Shown one piece after another: positions 55,876 to 64,000 of a DNA stretch of 64,000 nt (position 1 is its first letter; each line of letters begins with the position of its first letter). Position numbers and translations under genes: made by a program. This stretch comes from Shouchella patagoniensis. Lineage in GTDB: Bacteria; Bacillota; Bacilli; Bacillales; Bacillaceae_D. The stretch covers positions 990,565-1,054,564 of the forward strand of contig NZ_KV917377.1 in the NCBI RefSeq assembly GCF_002019705.1, written 5' to 3'. Under the pieces are notes generated by a model that was not told the origin of the DNA, searched no databases, and was given only the letters and a program-made list of their open reading frames with translations.

Positions 55876-56526
55876 TTATTCCTCCTCCAGTTTCTTAGGG
55901 AGCACCGATACACGATGTGCCGGAACATCAAGAAGACGACTAACCGCCTCTATTACCCAAGCTTTAACTTGTACATTATCCACACCTTCTGCAACAACCA
56001 GTACTCCGGCTACAGTGGGTTTTTCTTTTGAAACGATTAAAGCTTCTTCTTTATCCCCACTTCTTACTATTACAACATTCTCTTCTTCTTGAATATCTTC
56101 AACTTCCCTTGTTCCACCTTCTCTGTCTGTCTCAGTTGTATCCTGTCTGCCTCGTCGTACATTAGTCTCATATACATTTTTTTCGGACTCTGCTAAATTG
56201 ATGCTTACAGAAACATCACTTACACCAATAATTTCACCCAATGTTTCTCGTAATTGATTTTCATAGCGCATCTCATAATCAGCCATAGAATCCTTTTCCG
56301 CATCACGAGCAAAAACGGGAGCAACTTCCTCCTCATCTTGCTTCGCTACTTGATTGGCGGCAGGTAATTCATCATTTGATTGCAGAAATTGGCTCGCTAA
56401 CATGAGCACAATACCAAGGCTGCCTAAGAGTAAGATATACTTGGGCGAAAAAGAGCGTTTTTTTTTATCTGGTTGTTTTGGTAGCCATTTTTTAAACCAA
56501 TCTTCTTCTTTTTCTTCATTGTTCAT
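55876..56526 (-). CDS. spoIIIAG: Stage III sporulation protein AG
   Basis: 216 residues. Membrane helix at about 27-45, then a ring-forming domain (about 85-216) with VSVSINLAESEKNVYETNV and the closing VEGVDNVQVKAWVIEAVSRL. Relatives build a large ring in the intermembrane space. The start overlaps the spoIIIAF stop by four bases. Confidence 0.95.
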   Translation of the reverse strand: MNNEEKEEDWFKKWLPKQPDKKKRSFSPKYILLLGSLGIVLMLASQFLQSNDELPAANQVAKQDEEEVAPVFARDAEKDSMADYEMRYENQLRETLGEIIGVSDVSVSINLAESEKNVYETNVRRGRQDTTETDREGGTREVEDIQEEENVVIVRSGDKEEALIVSKEKPTVAGVLVVAEGVDNVQVKAWVIEAVSRLLDVPAHRVSVLPKKLEEE

Positions 56527-57137
56527 TCACCCATCCCCCTTTCTCCTATAAGCGTAATGGCGTTTTCTGGCACTTCCCAAAGATGAGCCAAAAAACCGAT
56601 TAACCCATCGTCACCTTCATCTGCCTCTGTACGATCTTGCTGATCCTGCCCGATAACAATGGACACTGGCTTAATTGGTTCTCCTGCTATTTCTCCCTTT
56701 TCTTGTTCCTCTAAAGGGGCAATGTGGACTTCAATTTCAAGATCCTCCCCGCCTCCACTATCCTTGATGGTCACATCCGTTATTTTAGTCTGGTGACTTT
56801 CGGCTAATGGGTGTTCAGCTTGGTCTTTCAATTGGACAGCCACTTGTTCAGATGTATATGCATGAAAGAACCGGTCTATTTCTGTTTTTTGAGATTTTAT
56901 TTTTTCTTCTAGTGAATGTTCATCGTTGTCCATTTGATTTACTAAGGAATACAACCACTCTTCCGGGTCTTCATGAAACAAAGAAAGGACTGGCTGCAAT
57001 AGCATGACAAGCAATAGCAAACTCACAGTAAGCTTCACATAATTTTTTAAGGCTGTATTTGGGAGCATCATTTCTAAAATGACGGCGAGTAGGATCAGCA
57101 AGACAATGGAGGTGACCCATTCGTTTATTAAATTCAT
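56523..57137 (-). CDS. spoIIIAF: Stage III sporulation protein AF
   Basis: 204 residues. Two membrane helices at the N-terminus (about 7-25 and 35-52, VTSIVLLILLAVILEMMLPN) followed by an extracytoplasmic domain. Part of the SpoIIIA channel; precise role unknown. It starts 13 bases after spoIIIAE. Confidence 0.94.
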   Translation of the reverse strand: MNLINEWVTSIVLLILLAVILEMMLPNTALKNYVKLTVSLLLLVMLLQPVLSLFHEDPEEWLYSLVNQMDNDEHSLEEKIKSQKTEIDRFFHAYTSEQVAVQLKDQAEHPLAESHQTKITDVTIKDSGGGEDLEIEVHIAPLEEQEKGEIAGEPIKPVSIVIGQDQQDRTEADEGDDGLIGFLAHLWEVPENAITLIGERGMGE

Positions 57138-57150
57138 GGCTATACTCCTT

Positions 57151-58365
57151 TCACCTCATCATAAATGCGATATTGCTTGCTGCAACCAAGACAGTAATTG
57201 CTAAAAAGAACATAAATCCAATTAAAGCCATTGCTGCAAACACGTAAAGAACCGATTTACCGATAATCGCTAAACACTCTATAATTGCACCGTTTCCTAA
57301 CGGTTGTAAAACAGCAGCAGATAGTTGGAAAATTAAGGCAATCGATAATACTTTCATGGCCGGAAATGCACAAATCGCTAATAGTACGACTAAACCACTC
57401 ATTCCAACTGTATTCTTCAATAAAAGAGATGCACTCATAACCGTATCAGTGGCATCGGTAAATATACGACCGACTACAGGAATGAAATTCCCAGCAATAA
57501 ATTTAGCTGTTCGAATTGTTAATCCATCTGCCGCGGCGGCAGTTGTACCTTGAACAGAAACAACACCTAAAAAGACGGTCATAAAAACACCAAGTAGGCC
57601 AATAGCACCCACCCGAAATAAGTTTGCCAGTCTTGTTACTTTGTAATTATCACTAAAGGTACTTACTATGCCAAGCACTGCCGAGATAAATAACATTGGG
57701 AGAACAAATGTATTAACGAGTAAACCACTTGTATGGACTAAAAATATAATGACGGGATGAAACAAAGCGGAACTGGACAACCCACCTAAAGATGCCATCA
57801 TTGCCAACAATAAAGGTAACAATGCAATTGTAAAATGTACCATTGTGTCAATCGCTTCCATCGCATACGTAATAGCTGTATGAAAACCATTCATTGCGAT
57901 CATGCATAAAACAAGTAAAGTAACAGAATAAGCAGCCTTGCTAACTGTCTGATGCTCAAAAGCATTTTGGAAAGATTGCAAGATGTAAGAAAATATGGTT
58001 AATAAAAGCAACATACCTAATAGCTTTCCGTTTACTATAAACTCGTGTAACAAAAACTTTACAAGTCCCAAGCCCCACTCTTTTAATTGGAACTGCTTGT
58101 CTCCTTTTAAAAAATCAGACAAACTTCCTTTTTGACTTTCTGGCAAGAAACCGCCATATTCAGCCGCTATCCTTTCCCAATACATTTGAATCTCATCAAC
58201 CTTTAGTATATTAAATTGCTCATCAACTAATTGATCAAGCGCTTCTTTTGACTCTACTTCTGCCTGTCCGTTTATTACTTGTTCTTCTGCCTGCGATACT
58301 CCATCTGTAAAAACAAGCAAGAATGATACAAGTAGACCGAGCACAATCAACATTTTCAGTTTCAT
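57151..58365 (-). CDS. spoIIIAE: Stage III sporulation protein AE
   Basis: 404 residues. Signal peptide (1-26), an exterior stretch (about 27-105), then seven or eight membrane helices. It is the largest membrane subunit of the SpoIIIA channel and resembles transporters. Length is normal. Recognisable segments: FIAGNFIPVVGRIFTDATDT and LQPLGNGAIIECLAIIG. Confidence 0.95.
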   Translation of the reverse strand: MKLKMLIVLGLLVSFLLVFTDGVSQAEEQVINGQAEVESKEALDQLVDEQFNILKVDEIQMYWERIAAEYGGFLPESQKGSLSDFLKGDKQFQLKEWGLGLVKFLLHEFIVNGKLLGMLLLLTIFSYILQSFQNAFEHQTVSKAAYSVTLLVLCMIAMNGFHTAITYAMEAIDTMVHFTIALLPLLLAMMASLGGLSSSALFHPVIIFLVHTSGLLVNTFVLPMLFISAVLGIVSTFSDNYKVTRLANLFRVGAIGLLGVFMTVFLGVVSVQGTTAAAADGLTIRTAKFIAGNFIPVVGRIFTDATDTVMSASLLLKNTVGMSGLVVLLAICAFPAMKVLSIALIFQLSAAVLQPLGNGAIIECLAIIGKSVLYVFAAMALIGFMFFLAITVLVAASNIAFMMR

Positions 58366-58379
58366 GCTTGTCCTCCCTC

Positions 58380-58769
58380 TTAAGATGGAAGCAATGCCAA
58401 AATCATTTCTATAACTGCTTTAATAATTGGGATTGCAAGTACAAGTATAAAAATCTTTCCTGCTAACTCGATTTTGGAGGCGATTGCTCCTTGTCCGGCA
58501 TCCTTCGCAATTTGTGAGCCAAACTCTGCAATATAAGCGATTCCTATTATCTTTAAAATTGTTTGAAGATAGACCATGTGGATATTCGCACTTTCTGCTA
58601 GTTCGCTAATCAGTCCTATAATCGATGCAATCTCATCAATTAAAAACAAAAAAATGAGAGAACCGACAAACATAGTTAACAAAAAAGCAAAAGCAGGTTT
58701 TTGTTCTTTTAAGACAAGTGCTAAGAAAGTGGCGATTAACCCAAGCCCTACTAATTGAACAATTTCAAT
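58380..58769 (-). CDS. spoIIIAD: Stage III sporulation protein AD, apparently with an ATT start codon
   Basis: 129 residues if started at the ATT at 58769; conventional starts give only about 100 residues (TTG 58688 or ATG 58682... in-frame ATG at 58673-58682) and would drop the conserved first helix. The frame from the ATT reads (M)EIVQLVGLGLIATFLALVLK, matching the N-terminus of B. subtilis SpoIIIAD (133 residues). GGAGG lies nine bases before the ATT; the codon upstream in frame is GCG, GCT, then TGA, so no ATG/GTG/TTG is available. Three to four membrane helices; AC/AD are small channel subunits. Confidence 0.88.
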   Translation of the reverse strand: MEIVQLVGLGLIATFLALVLKEQKPAFAFLLTMFVGSLIFLFLIDEIASIIGLISELAESANIHMVYLQTILKIIGIAYIAEFGSQIAKDAGQGAIASKIELAGKIFILVLAIPIIKAVIEMILALLPS

Positions 58770-58789
58770 CGCAGCTCACCTCCATCTTT

Positions 58790-58996
58790 TTACGCCTGAA
58801 ATAAAAACACACTTCTTATTTTTTGGAATAGATCATCTACAATCGTAGCAACCATATATAATACAACGACAAAACCAATCAAGGTCACCCAATGAGCCCA
58901 GTCTTCTTTTCCCATCTGTTTCAACACTGTATGGAGCATGGCTACAACAATGCCTATCCCAGCAATTTGAAATATGGTGTTTACATCATAAGCCAC
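58790..58996 (-). CDS. spoIIIAC: Stage III sporulation protein AC
   Basis: 68 residues from GTG 58996, eight bases after GGGGAG; this equals the usual length, while the open frame to 59020 adds eight basic residues. Two membrane helices, with IFQIAGIGIVVAMLHTVLKQ and ATIVDDLFQKIRSVFLFQ conserved. Small channel subunit paired with AD. Confidence 0.94.
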   Translation of the reverse strand: MAYDVNTIFQIAGIGIVVAMLHTVLKQMGKEDWAHWVTLIGFVVVLYMVATIVDDLFQKIRSVFLFQA

Positions 58997-59030
58997 CTTC
59001 ACCACTCCCCGTTTTCTCACTTCTGTGTGT

Positions 59031-59543
59031 CTACATCATTAGAATGATAATTAAAAGTCCTGCTAGCACACCAAGTGTTTTGACCATCTTTTCATAACGT
59101 ACTTGTAATTCTTTCGCTTCTAATTCATCTCTTTCTAGATGAGTTAGAGCAAGTTTAAGTTGCTTTTGCTGTTGATTACGATCCATTGTTCCTAGCGTCG
59201 CACCAAATTGAACGAGTACTTCACGTTCACTTTCAAGTAAAGCCATTTTGGGCCATACTTTTTCAACTGTCTCTTCCCATGCCACACGCGCTGTTGCTTG
59301 TCTTCTGTCTAAGAGTTCCGCAAACTCTTCAAAAAAATAACTGATTGGTCCTTTTAGCTGATTAGCTATATTCATACACGCTTTTGCAAGAGGAGTCTGT
59401 CCATAAAGAATTTCCGCTTCAAGTGCTTGAAGTGCTGTCCGTAATTGCCGAATTTGTCTAGGTCGCTCACTTAACCTTTTTGCATGATAAAACCCATATA
59501 ATGTGGTACAGCAAATAACAATTAATGCACCGAGCCATTTCAC
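59031..59543 (-). CDS. spoIIIAB: Stage III sporulation protein AB
   Basis: 170 residues from the GTG at 59543, which overlaps the spoIIIAA stop (GTGA); the frame is open to 59594 inside spoIIIAA. N-terminal membrane helix, a cytoplasmic helical region like GspF/PilC of type II secretion (RPRQIRQLRTALQALEAEIL), and a C-terminal helix (LGVLAGLLIIILMM). Confidence 0.95.
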   Translation of the reverse strand: MKWLGALIVICCTTLYGFYHAKRLSERPRQIRQLRTALQALEAEILYGQTPLAKACMNIANQLKGPISYFFEEFAELLDRRQATARVAWEETVEKVWPKMALLESEREVLVQFGATLGTMDRNQQQKQLKLALTHLERDELEAKELQVRYEKMVKTLGVLAGLLIIILMM

Positions 59544-60457
59544 GCTAGTACAACCTGTTTCGTAAGCCGAATACGCTTGACGCTTCCTGGACATGGGGTT
59601 CTCCCTAGCTCGATAACACGCTCAAAGGCCATTGACTGAAACAATTCTCTAAATACAGGCCTCTTAGCAATTTCCTCGTACGTCCGTCCATGTGCTGTTG
59701 CCATTATTGCTACACCTGCATGCCTCGCTTCCATAATGGCTACTGCGTCTGCTTCTCGACCAATCTCATCAACAACTAGCACATCTGGCGACATCGAACG
59801 AATCATCATCATCATTCCTTCTGCTTTCGGACAGCCATCAAGCACATCAACCCTTGTACCAAGGTGATGTTGGGGCACTCCATTCATACTCCCTGCTATT
59901 TCAGAGCGCTCATCTACAATCGCAACCTTATATGAGTGCACATTCTCCGATCCTGTGCTAATAATTCGAGCTAAATCACGTAAAACGGTTGTTTTTCCGG
60001 TTTGTGGAGGTCCAATAATTAGGGTGTTTAACCATCCCTTTCGCTTATCATATAATTCAGATGCTACTTTCAAAGCTGCTCCAAGCTTTTGTCTGGCAAT
60101 ACGTATATTAAAAGAACTAACCGGTCGAATTGTCTTTACAACTCCATTTTCTAATATTGTTTTTCCTGACAAACCAATGCGATGACCGCCTGAAATGGTG
60201 ATATACCCTTTTTGCATTTCTTCTTCAAATGCGTACATTGAATACTGACTTAATTGATTAAGAAAAAAAGCTGCATCATCCTCGGAGAATACATAAGGTG
60301 ATTTTGTGGAATAGATAGGTCCCGTCGTGAAGAGACATTCAATTACCTGTCCAACTCGCAGTCTAATTTCTTCTAACTTATCTAGCTCAAACTGGCTAAA
60401 GGTTTGCACAAATTCTTCAATAGGCTTCGGTAATAGCCGAATAACATCTCTAATCAT
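59540..60457 (-). CDS. spoIIIAA: Stage III sporulation protein AA, ATPase
   Basis: 305 residues. AAA/secretion-type ATPase with Walker A IIGPPQTGKTTVLRDLAR (about 146-163), Walker B-like PDVLVVDEIGRE, and DERSEIAGS. It energises the SpoIIIA-SpoIIQ feeding channel. First gene of the eight-gene operon AA-AH, which should be sigma-E driven; yqhV lies just upstream in the same direction. Confidence 0.96.
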   Translation of the reverse strand: MIRDVIRLLPKPIEEFVQTFSQFELDKLEEIRLRVGQVIECLFTTGPIYSTKSPYVFSEDDAAFFLNQLSQYSMYAFEEEMQKGYITISGGHRIGLSGKTILENGVVKTIRPVSSFNIRIARQKLGAALKVASELYDKRKGWLNTLIIGPPQTGKTTVLRDLARIISTGSENVHSYKVAIVDERSEIAGSMNGVPQHHLGTRVDVLDGCPKAEGMMMMIRSMSPDVLVVDEIGREADAVAIMEARHAGVAIMATAHGRTYEEIAKRPVFRELFQSMAFERVIELGRTPCPGSVKRIRLTKQVVLA

Positions 60458-60468
60458 TTGCGTTCCCC

Positions 60469-60741
60469 CTATTTTTTAATGCCGATAAATATTAATAAGA
60501 CTCCAGCTCCTATAAACAGAAACTTGCTTACTGAAAGTTTGTCGGACATACCAATCAAGCCAATGATTATTGACAAAAGAAAAATTGTCGGTCCTATCAG
60601 TGCAAGAGCAGCATTTATCGCTACCGCTTTTTCAACGCTGTTTAGTCGAAGCATAAGGAACGCCGCGCTGATCTCAATTAAGCCTGATAAGAGCCGTAAA
60701 GCCACCATGACGATGAGCGCCCATTTTATTGTTATAAACAT
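60469..60741 (-). CDS. yqhV: DUF2619 membrane protein YqhV
   Basis: 90 residues, three membrane helices (about 7-30, 38-60, 68-87), with RLLSGLIEISAAFLMLRLNS near the start. In B. subtilis the homologue also precedes spoIIIAA. Function unknown; sporulation-linked by position. Confidence 0.85.
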   Translation of the reverse strand: MFITIKWALIVMVALRLLSGLIEISAAFLMLRLNSVEKAVAINAALALIGPTIFLLSIIIGLIGMSDKLSVSKFLFIGAGVLLIFIGIKK

Positions 60742-60821
60742 TTACATCAAGCCCCTGACAATTCTTGAACTTTGTACACTCTATGACAACAAAGACAAGT
60801 TCAGAACTTCAGAGAACGCAA

Positions 60822-60862
60822 ATAAAAAAGGTCGCCCCCATTTAGGAGAAGACCTTTTTACC
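60822..60862 (-). terminator. Terminator of the interrupted flavodoxin-like gene
   Basis: AAAAAGGTC / GACCTTTTT outer arms on the minus strand with an internal bulge and T run. It overlaps the final stop at 60842. Confidence 0.65.
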
Positions 60863-61291
60863 CTTTATCGCTCGATGATCATACATAGTAATTAATTTTT
60901 TCTGCAATTTTCTATTTTGTATAAGTTCCCCATTTCTTTTCACACAAAGTATCTCATTTGTCAAATGAATGCTTGTTAAAAAGTTTATTGTATATGCACG
61001 AATGCTCATTTGAATAATGCTATGGTGTGCAACAGTTCCTTCAGTGCTAATTAACAGTACCTCTTTAGATGATAAATTAACGGCTCTAAATAATAATTGT
61101 TTTATATATTGATAGGGTTCTTTTTTTGCAGGGACAATAAGAATGATCGTATCTGCTTAGTTGATTATTTCATGAGCGTTACTATTCGTACTATCAATTA
61201 GAGCGGCGCTACCACCCAGATCATTTTTCAACATTGCTGCCACAGCTTTTGCTTTTTTAGATTCACCCGCTACAAGCACAGACCGTCTCAC
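60842..61291 (-). pseudogene. Flavodoxin-fold (FMN reductase-like) gene interrupted by one in-frame TAA
   Basis: GTG at 61291 with AGGAGG eight bases upstream starts MRRSVLVAGESKKAKAVAAM. After codon 44 there is a TAA (61157-61159), then the same frame continues without another stop for 104 codons: ADTIILIVPAKKEPYQYIKQ, LLISTEGTVAHHSIIQMSIR, and a C-terminal ILCVKRNGELIQNRKLQKKL. The layout (nucleotide-binding start, IIL-VPAKKEPY loop, LISTEG loop, NGEL...KL tail) resembles NADPH-dependent FMN reductases; this assignment is from fold pattern only. Either a recent point-mutated pseudogene or a sequence error; TAA is not used for known amino-acid recoding. Confidence 0.7.
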
Positions 61292-61462
61292 ACATGTCTC
61301 CTCCTAACAATTAACTCATATTATATACATCGGATTAATATAATTTCATCTTATTATACTCAATTACGCAAGTTCGGTTCGTAAATTGGTTTAAAAAATC
61401 CGAAATAGCCGTACATGAAGAGAATTATTTGCTATACTTGAGCAAAATTCATCCTAAAGCGA

Positions 61463-62020
61463 GTGTCTACTATGAAAAAAAACGAGCTACCATTAATTGA
61501 AAAAAACATTGTTTTAGTCGGATTTATGGGAGTAGGAAAAACAAGTATCGGCAAACGGTTTGCCCAAAAAATGTACAGGGATTTTATCGACATAGACGAG
61601 CAAATTGAAGCTTCCGAACTTTTGACAATACCAGAGATTTTCCGAACTTATGGAGAAGCTTATTTTCGAGAAAAAGAGGAAGAACTTGTCCTTTCAGCTT
61701 GTGAGCAAAAGCTGAAAATTATTTCATTAGGGGGAGGAGCATTTACGCAACCACGTATTAAACAAAAATGTTTGTCTGATTGTATTGTGATTTATTTAGA
61801 CATCGGTTTTGATTCGTGGAAAGAACGATTTCATTTACTGGTTGATAGCAGACCTATTCTTCAAGGGAAAACAATTAACGAATTAGAGGACTTATATAAT
61901 ACTAGAAAAAAAGCATATGCAAATCACCATTCTCGACTTCTAACTGATGCATTCTCAATTGAAGAAGCAGCAGACTATTTAAAGCAATCTCTACAACTTG
62001 CATATGAAATGGAAGCATAA
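61463..62020 (+). CDS. aroK: Shikimate kinase
   Basis: About 185 residues from a GTG at 61463; ATG at 61472 is the alternative and neither has a clear ribosome site. It phosphorylates shikimate in aromatic amino acid synthesis. Walker A VGFMGVGKTSIGK, the shikimate-binding DFIDIDEQIE and FREKEEELV, then SLGGGAF and the lid SRPILQ are visible. Monocistronic between two minus-strand genes. Confidence 0.92.
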   Translation: MSTMKKNELPLIEKNIVLVGFMGVGKTSIGKRFAQKMYRDFIDIDEQIEASELLTIPEIFRTYGEAYFREKEEELVLSACEQKLKIISLGGGAFTQPRIKQKCLSDCIVIYLDIGFDSWKERFHLLVDSRPILQGKTINELEDLYNTRKKAYANHHSRLLTDAFSIEEAADYLKQSLQLAYEMEA

Positions 62021-62049
62021 AAAAGCGAGGCAAATGCCTCGCTTTTTTT
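62018..62049. terminator. Bidirectional terminator between aroK and efp
   Basis: AAAAAAGCGAGGC / GCCTCGCTTTTTT hairpin with an AAAT loop between converging genes. Confidence 0.85.
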
Positions 62050-62055
62050 ATGCTA

Positions 62056-62613
62056 TTAACCTCTTGATACATAAGATGCATTTCGAGTATCAATAATGAG
62101 CTTATCACCTTGATTGACGAAGAATGGCACTTGGACTGTTAGTCCTGTTTCTACCGTTGCTGGCTTTGTACCTCCAGAAGCGGTGTCGCCTTTAATACCT
62201 GGTTCTGTTTCTACAACCTCAAGTGTAACCGTATTAGGAACTTCTACACCTAGGGTTTCACTTTCATACGTAATAATTTGAACTTCCATATTTTCTTTCA
62301 GGAATTTTAATTCATATTCAATTTGACTAGCTTGCAATTCAAGTTGTTCATATGATTCATTGTCCATGAAAGTATGCGTGTCTCCACTTGCATATAAATA
62401 CTGCATTCTCCGGTTCTCAATATGTGCTTTTGCCACTTTCTCACCAGCACGGAATGTTTTCTCTTGAATTGCACCAGTTCTTAAATTACGCAGTTTTGAA
62501 CGAACAAATGCCGCTCCTTTTCCAGGTTTCACATGTTGAAATTCCATCACTTGCCAAATGCCGTTATCTACTTCAATTGTTAGCCCTGTCTTAAAATCAT
62601 TTACAGAAATCAT
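62056..62613 (-). CDS. efp: Elongation factor P
   Basis: 185 residues, three beta-barrel domains. It rescues ribosomes stalled at consecutive prolines. The loop [12 protein letters not shown] carries Lys32, the residue modified (5-aminopentanol in B. subtilis). C-terminal [20 protein letters not shown] is the family signature. ATG after GGAGG. It follows yqhT, as in B. subtilis. Confidence 0.97.
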   Translation of the reverse strand: MISVNDFKTGLTIEVDNGIWQVMEFQHVKPGKGAAFVRSKLRNLRTGAIQEKTFRAGEKVAKAHIENRRMQYLYASGDTHTFMDNESYEQLELQASQIEYELKFLKENMEVQIITYESETLGVEVPNTVTLEVVETEPGIKGDTASGGTKPATVETGLTVQVPFFVNQGDKLIIDTRNASYVSRG

Positions 62614-62699
62614 GACTTTTCCTCCATTTACGCTGATTTTGCCATGTTAACTATACCATAGCTTCTGAACCCTGTCTTTAATGTAAACAAAGTCAACAG

Positions 62700-63770
62700 T
62701 TAGTTTCCTACGTAAATTAGTTCTTTTGACGAATGTGTTAGTGACTGATTGCCTTCATTCGTAATAACAATGTCATCTTCAATACGCGTTCCACCCACAC
62801 CAGGAACATAAATGCCCGGTTCAACCGTCACAACCATACCTGGTTTTAAAACAATATCTGAACTTTTAGCCAATCCCGGCCCTTCATGTACTTCCATACC
62901 AAGACCATGGCCAGTAGAGTGACCAAAGTAATCCCCATAACCTTTTGAGGTGATGTAATTTCGAGTTATTGAATCTGCCTCTTTACCAGTTATTCCTGCT
63001 TTTATACCCTCCATACCAAGTTCCTGTGCGACTCTAACCGTTTCGTAAATCAACTTAAGTTCATTGGAAATGTCACCTACGGCTAAGGTTCGCGTAATAT
63101 CAGAACAATACCCATGATAATAAGCACCATAGTCTAATGTCACGAGTTCTCCCGCCTCAATTTTTTTATCAGAGGCAACACCGTGTGGGAGTGCAGACCG
63201 GTAACCTGACGCCACGATAATATCAAATGAAGAAGAGACAGCCCCTTGCTTACGCATAAAAAATTCAAGTTCATTTGAGACATCAATTTCTGCAACCCCT
63301 GGTTTAATTACCCCTTGGATGTGAGTGAAAGCATCATCAGCGATCTTAGCCGCTTTTTTCATAACTGCTATTTCTTCCTCAGTCTTTATTAAACGTAATG
63401 ACTCAACCAGTTGCGAGACGGGCACGAGGTTCATTTCTGGTAATAAATCTTGGTATAGTTCATACTCTGCATATGTAACTTTGTTTTTTTCAAAGCCAAG
63501 ACAGTTTATGTTAAGCTTCTTTGCTTGACTTGCTATTTCTTGGGCTAATGTCCCGTTTTGCTTAACAATCTTACAATGACTTACTTGCTCTGTAGCTTGT
63601 TCTGTGTAACGAAAATCTGTTATAACTAACGCTTCATTTTCCGTTAGTAGCAATGCACCTGCACTACCAGTAAAACCAGTTGCATACCGTCTGTTTATGC
63701 CACTTGTAATTAGCAAACCATCCACTTTATTTTCCGCTAATTTTTGTTGTAATGAATGAATGACTGACAT
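62700..63770 (-). CDS. yqhT: Xaa-Pro aminopeptidase (YqhT/PapA)
   Basis: 356 residues, M24 pita-bread peptidase. N-terminal creatinase-like domain (1-125), then the metal site: LVTLDYGAYYHGYCSDITRT (two Asp), GHSTGHGLGMEVHEGP (His), VTVEPGIYVPG (Glu) and GTRIEDDIVI (Glu). It cleaves the N-terminal residue before proline. Directly upstream of efp. Confidence 0.94.
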   Translation of the reverse strand: MSVIHSLQQKLAENKVDGLLITSGINRRYATGFTGSAGALLLTENEALVITDFRYTEQATEQVSHCKIVKQNGTLAQEIASQAKKLNINCLGFEKNKVTYAEYELYQDLLPEMNLVPVSQLVESLRLIKTEEEIAVMKKAAKIADDAFTHIQGVIKPGVAEIDVSNELEFFMRKQGAVSSSFDIIVASGYRSALPHGVASDKKIEAGELVTLDYGAYYHGYCSDITRTLAVGDISNELKLIYETVRVAQELGMEGIKAGITGKEADSITRNYITSKGYGDYFGHSTGHGLGMEVHEGPGLAKSSDIVLKPGMVVTVEPGIYVPGVGGTRIEDDIVITNEGNQSLTHSSKELIYVGN

Positions 63771-63826
63771 CTAAACCCCTCATCTCTTCGTTAGATAAGG
63801 GAATTGTAGCATAATTTGGTTAACCT

Positions 63827-64000
63827 TTAAATGGACTTGTCTGTACTAGGTACGTAGTTTTGTTCAGCATATTCGTACGAAATGGAATATCCAATAAAGA
63901 GACCATACAATAAAAACAGACAGAGAGTCGTTACTAATGTATTAAGTGAATACGTTTGCACTGGTTTTAGTTGGATCACAAATGGATTGACGATATAAAA
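63827..64000 (-). CDS. yqhR: YqhR-like membrane protein, C-terminal part (5' beyond window)
   Basis: The last 57 codons are present; the gene continues past the right edge in frame. One complete membrane helix (TLVTTLCLFLYGLFIGYSIS) and a soluble tail SYEYAEQNYVPSTDKSI. Position upstream of yqhT matches yqhR, a multi-pass membrane protein of unknown function; the assignment rests mainly on gene order. Confidence 0.65.
   Translation of the reverse strand, partial: FYIVNPFVIQLKPVQTYSLNTLVTTLCLFLLYGLFIGYSISYEYAEQNYVPSTDKSI

Noticed and set aside
60458-60895. 145-codon plus-strand ORF opposite yqhV
   Set aside because: Covers yqhV and the end of the interrupted flavodoxin-like gene on the other strand; no ribosome site or family features.

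Overview
The window is an ordinary low-GC, spore-forming Firmicute chromosome segment, almost certainly from the Bacillaceae. It carries spo0A, spoIVB, the whole spoIIIAA-AH operon, sda, and the Bacillus subtilis-type neighbourhoods ykyA-pdhABCD, rpoY-rnjA, ykuQRSTUV, yqzF-bkdR-bkd and yqhY-nusB-xseAB-ispA-dxs-yqxC-ahrC-recN. Extracytoplasmic proteins are rich in Asp/Glu, which would fit an alkaliphilic or halotolerant Bacillus; that is inference only.

Layout: 1-4338, appDFAB oligopeptide importer (minus strand, appB cut by the window edge). 4729-9599, pyruvate dehydrogenase operon pdhABCD, preceded by ykyA. 10818-13883, plus-strand small spore-type peptide, def and rpoY-rnjA. 14012-21817, ykuV-ykuU peroxiredoxin pair, MscS channel ykuT, ykuS, an acetylated diaminopimelate (lysine and cell-wall) operon dapH-aminotransferase-dapL, an AEC transporter and a second MscS channel. 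22156-25908, a broken MATE exporter, a CopC-like protein, a YtvI/AI-2E membrane protein and a YhfK-like oxidoreductase. 25909-28350 is a decaying region: remnants of an old yellow enzyme and of an unidentified gene, the sporulation checkpoint gene sda, and several small genes missed by length cut-offs. 28351-32407, tRNA-Val and tRNA-Arg, a GNAT acetyltransferase, copZ/csoR, ykrA and brxB. 32534-40491, branched-chain keto acid dehydrogenase operon bcd-lpdV-bkdAA-bkdAB-bkdB with its sigma-54 activator bkdR. 40650-44112, yqzF, a membrane protein, spo0A and spoIVB. 44233-54723, recN, ahrC, yqxC, dxs, ispA, xseB, xseA, nusB, yqhY, accC and accB. 54861-64000, a hypothetical gene, spoIIIAH to spoIIIAA, yqhV, an interrupted flavodoxin-fold gene, aroK, efp, yqhT and the end of yqhR.

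Functionally, the genes link central carbon entry (pdh), branched-chain lipid precursors (bcd/bkd), malonyl-CoA (accBC), isoprenoids (dxs, ispA), lysine/DAP, and the sporulation decision and engulfment programme (sda, spo0A, spoIVB, spoIIIA). No CRISPR array, prophage or insertion sequence was seen, and no dramatic novel multi-gene system. The most interesting items are small: an apparent ATT start codon of spoIIIAD; an ArgD-type aminotransferase inside the DAP operon; a 44-codon ORF convergent with and overlapping sda; a sigma-B-type promoter in front of a tiny charged ORF; an otherwise intact flavodoxin-like gene with one in-frame TAA; the absence of folD, ptb and buk from their usual places; and palindromes at the sigma-54 bkd promoter.
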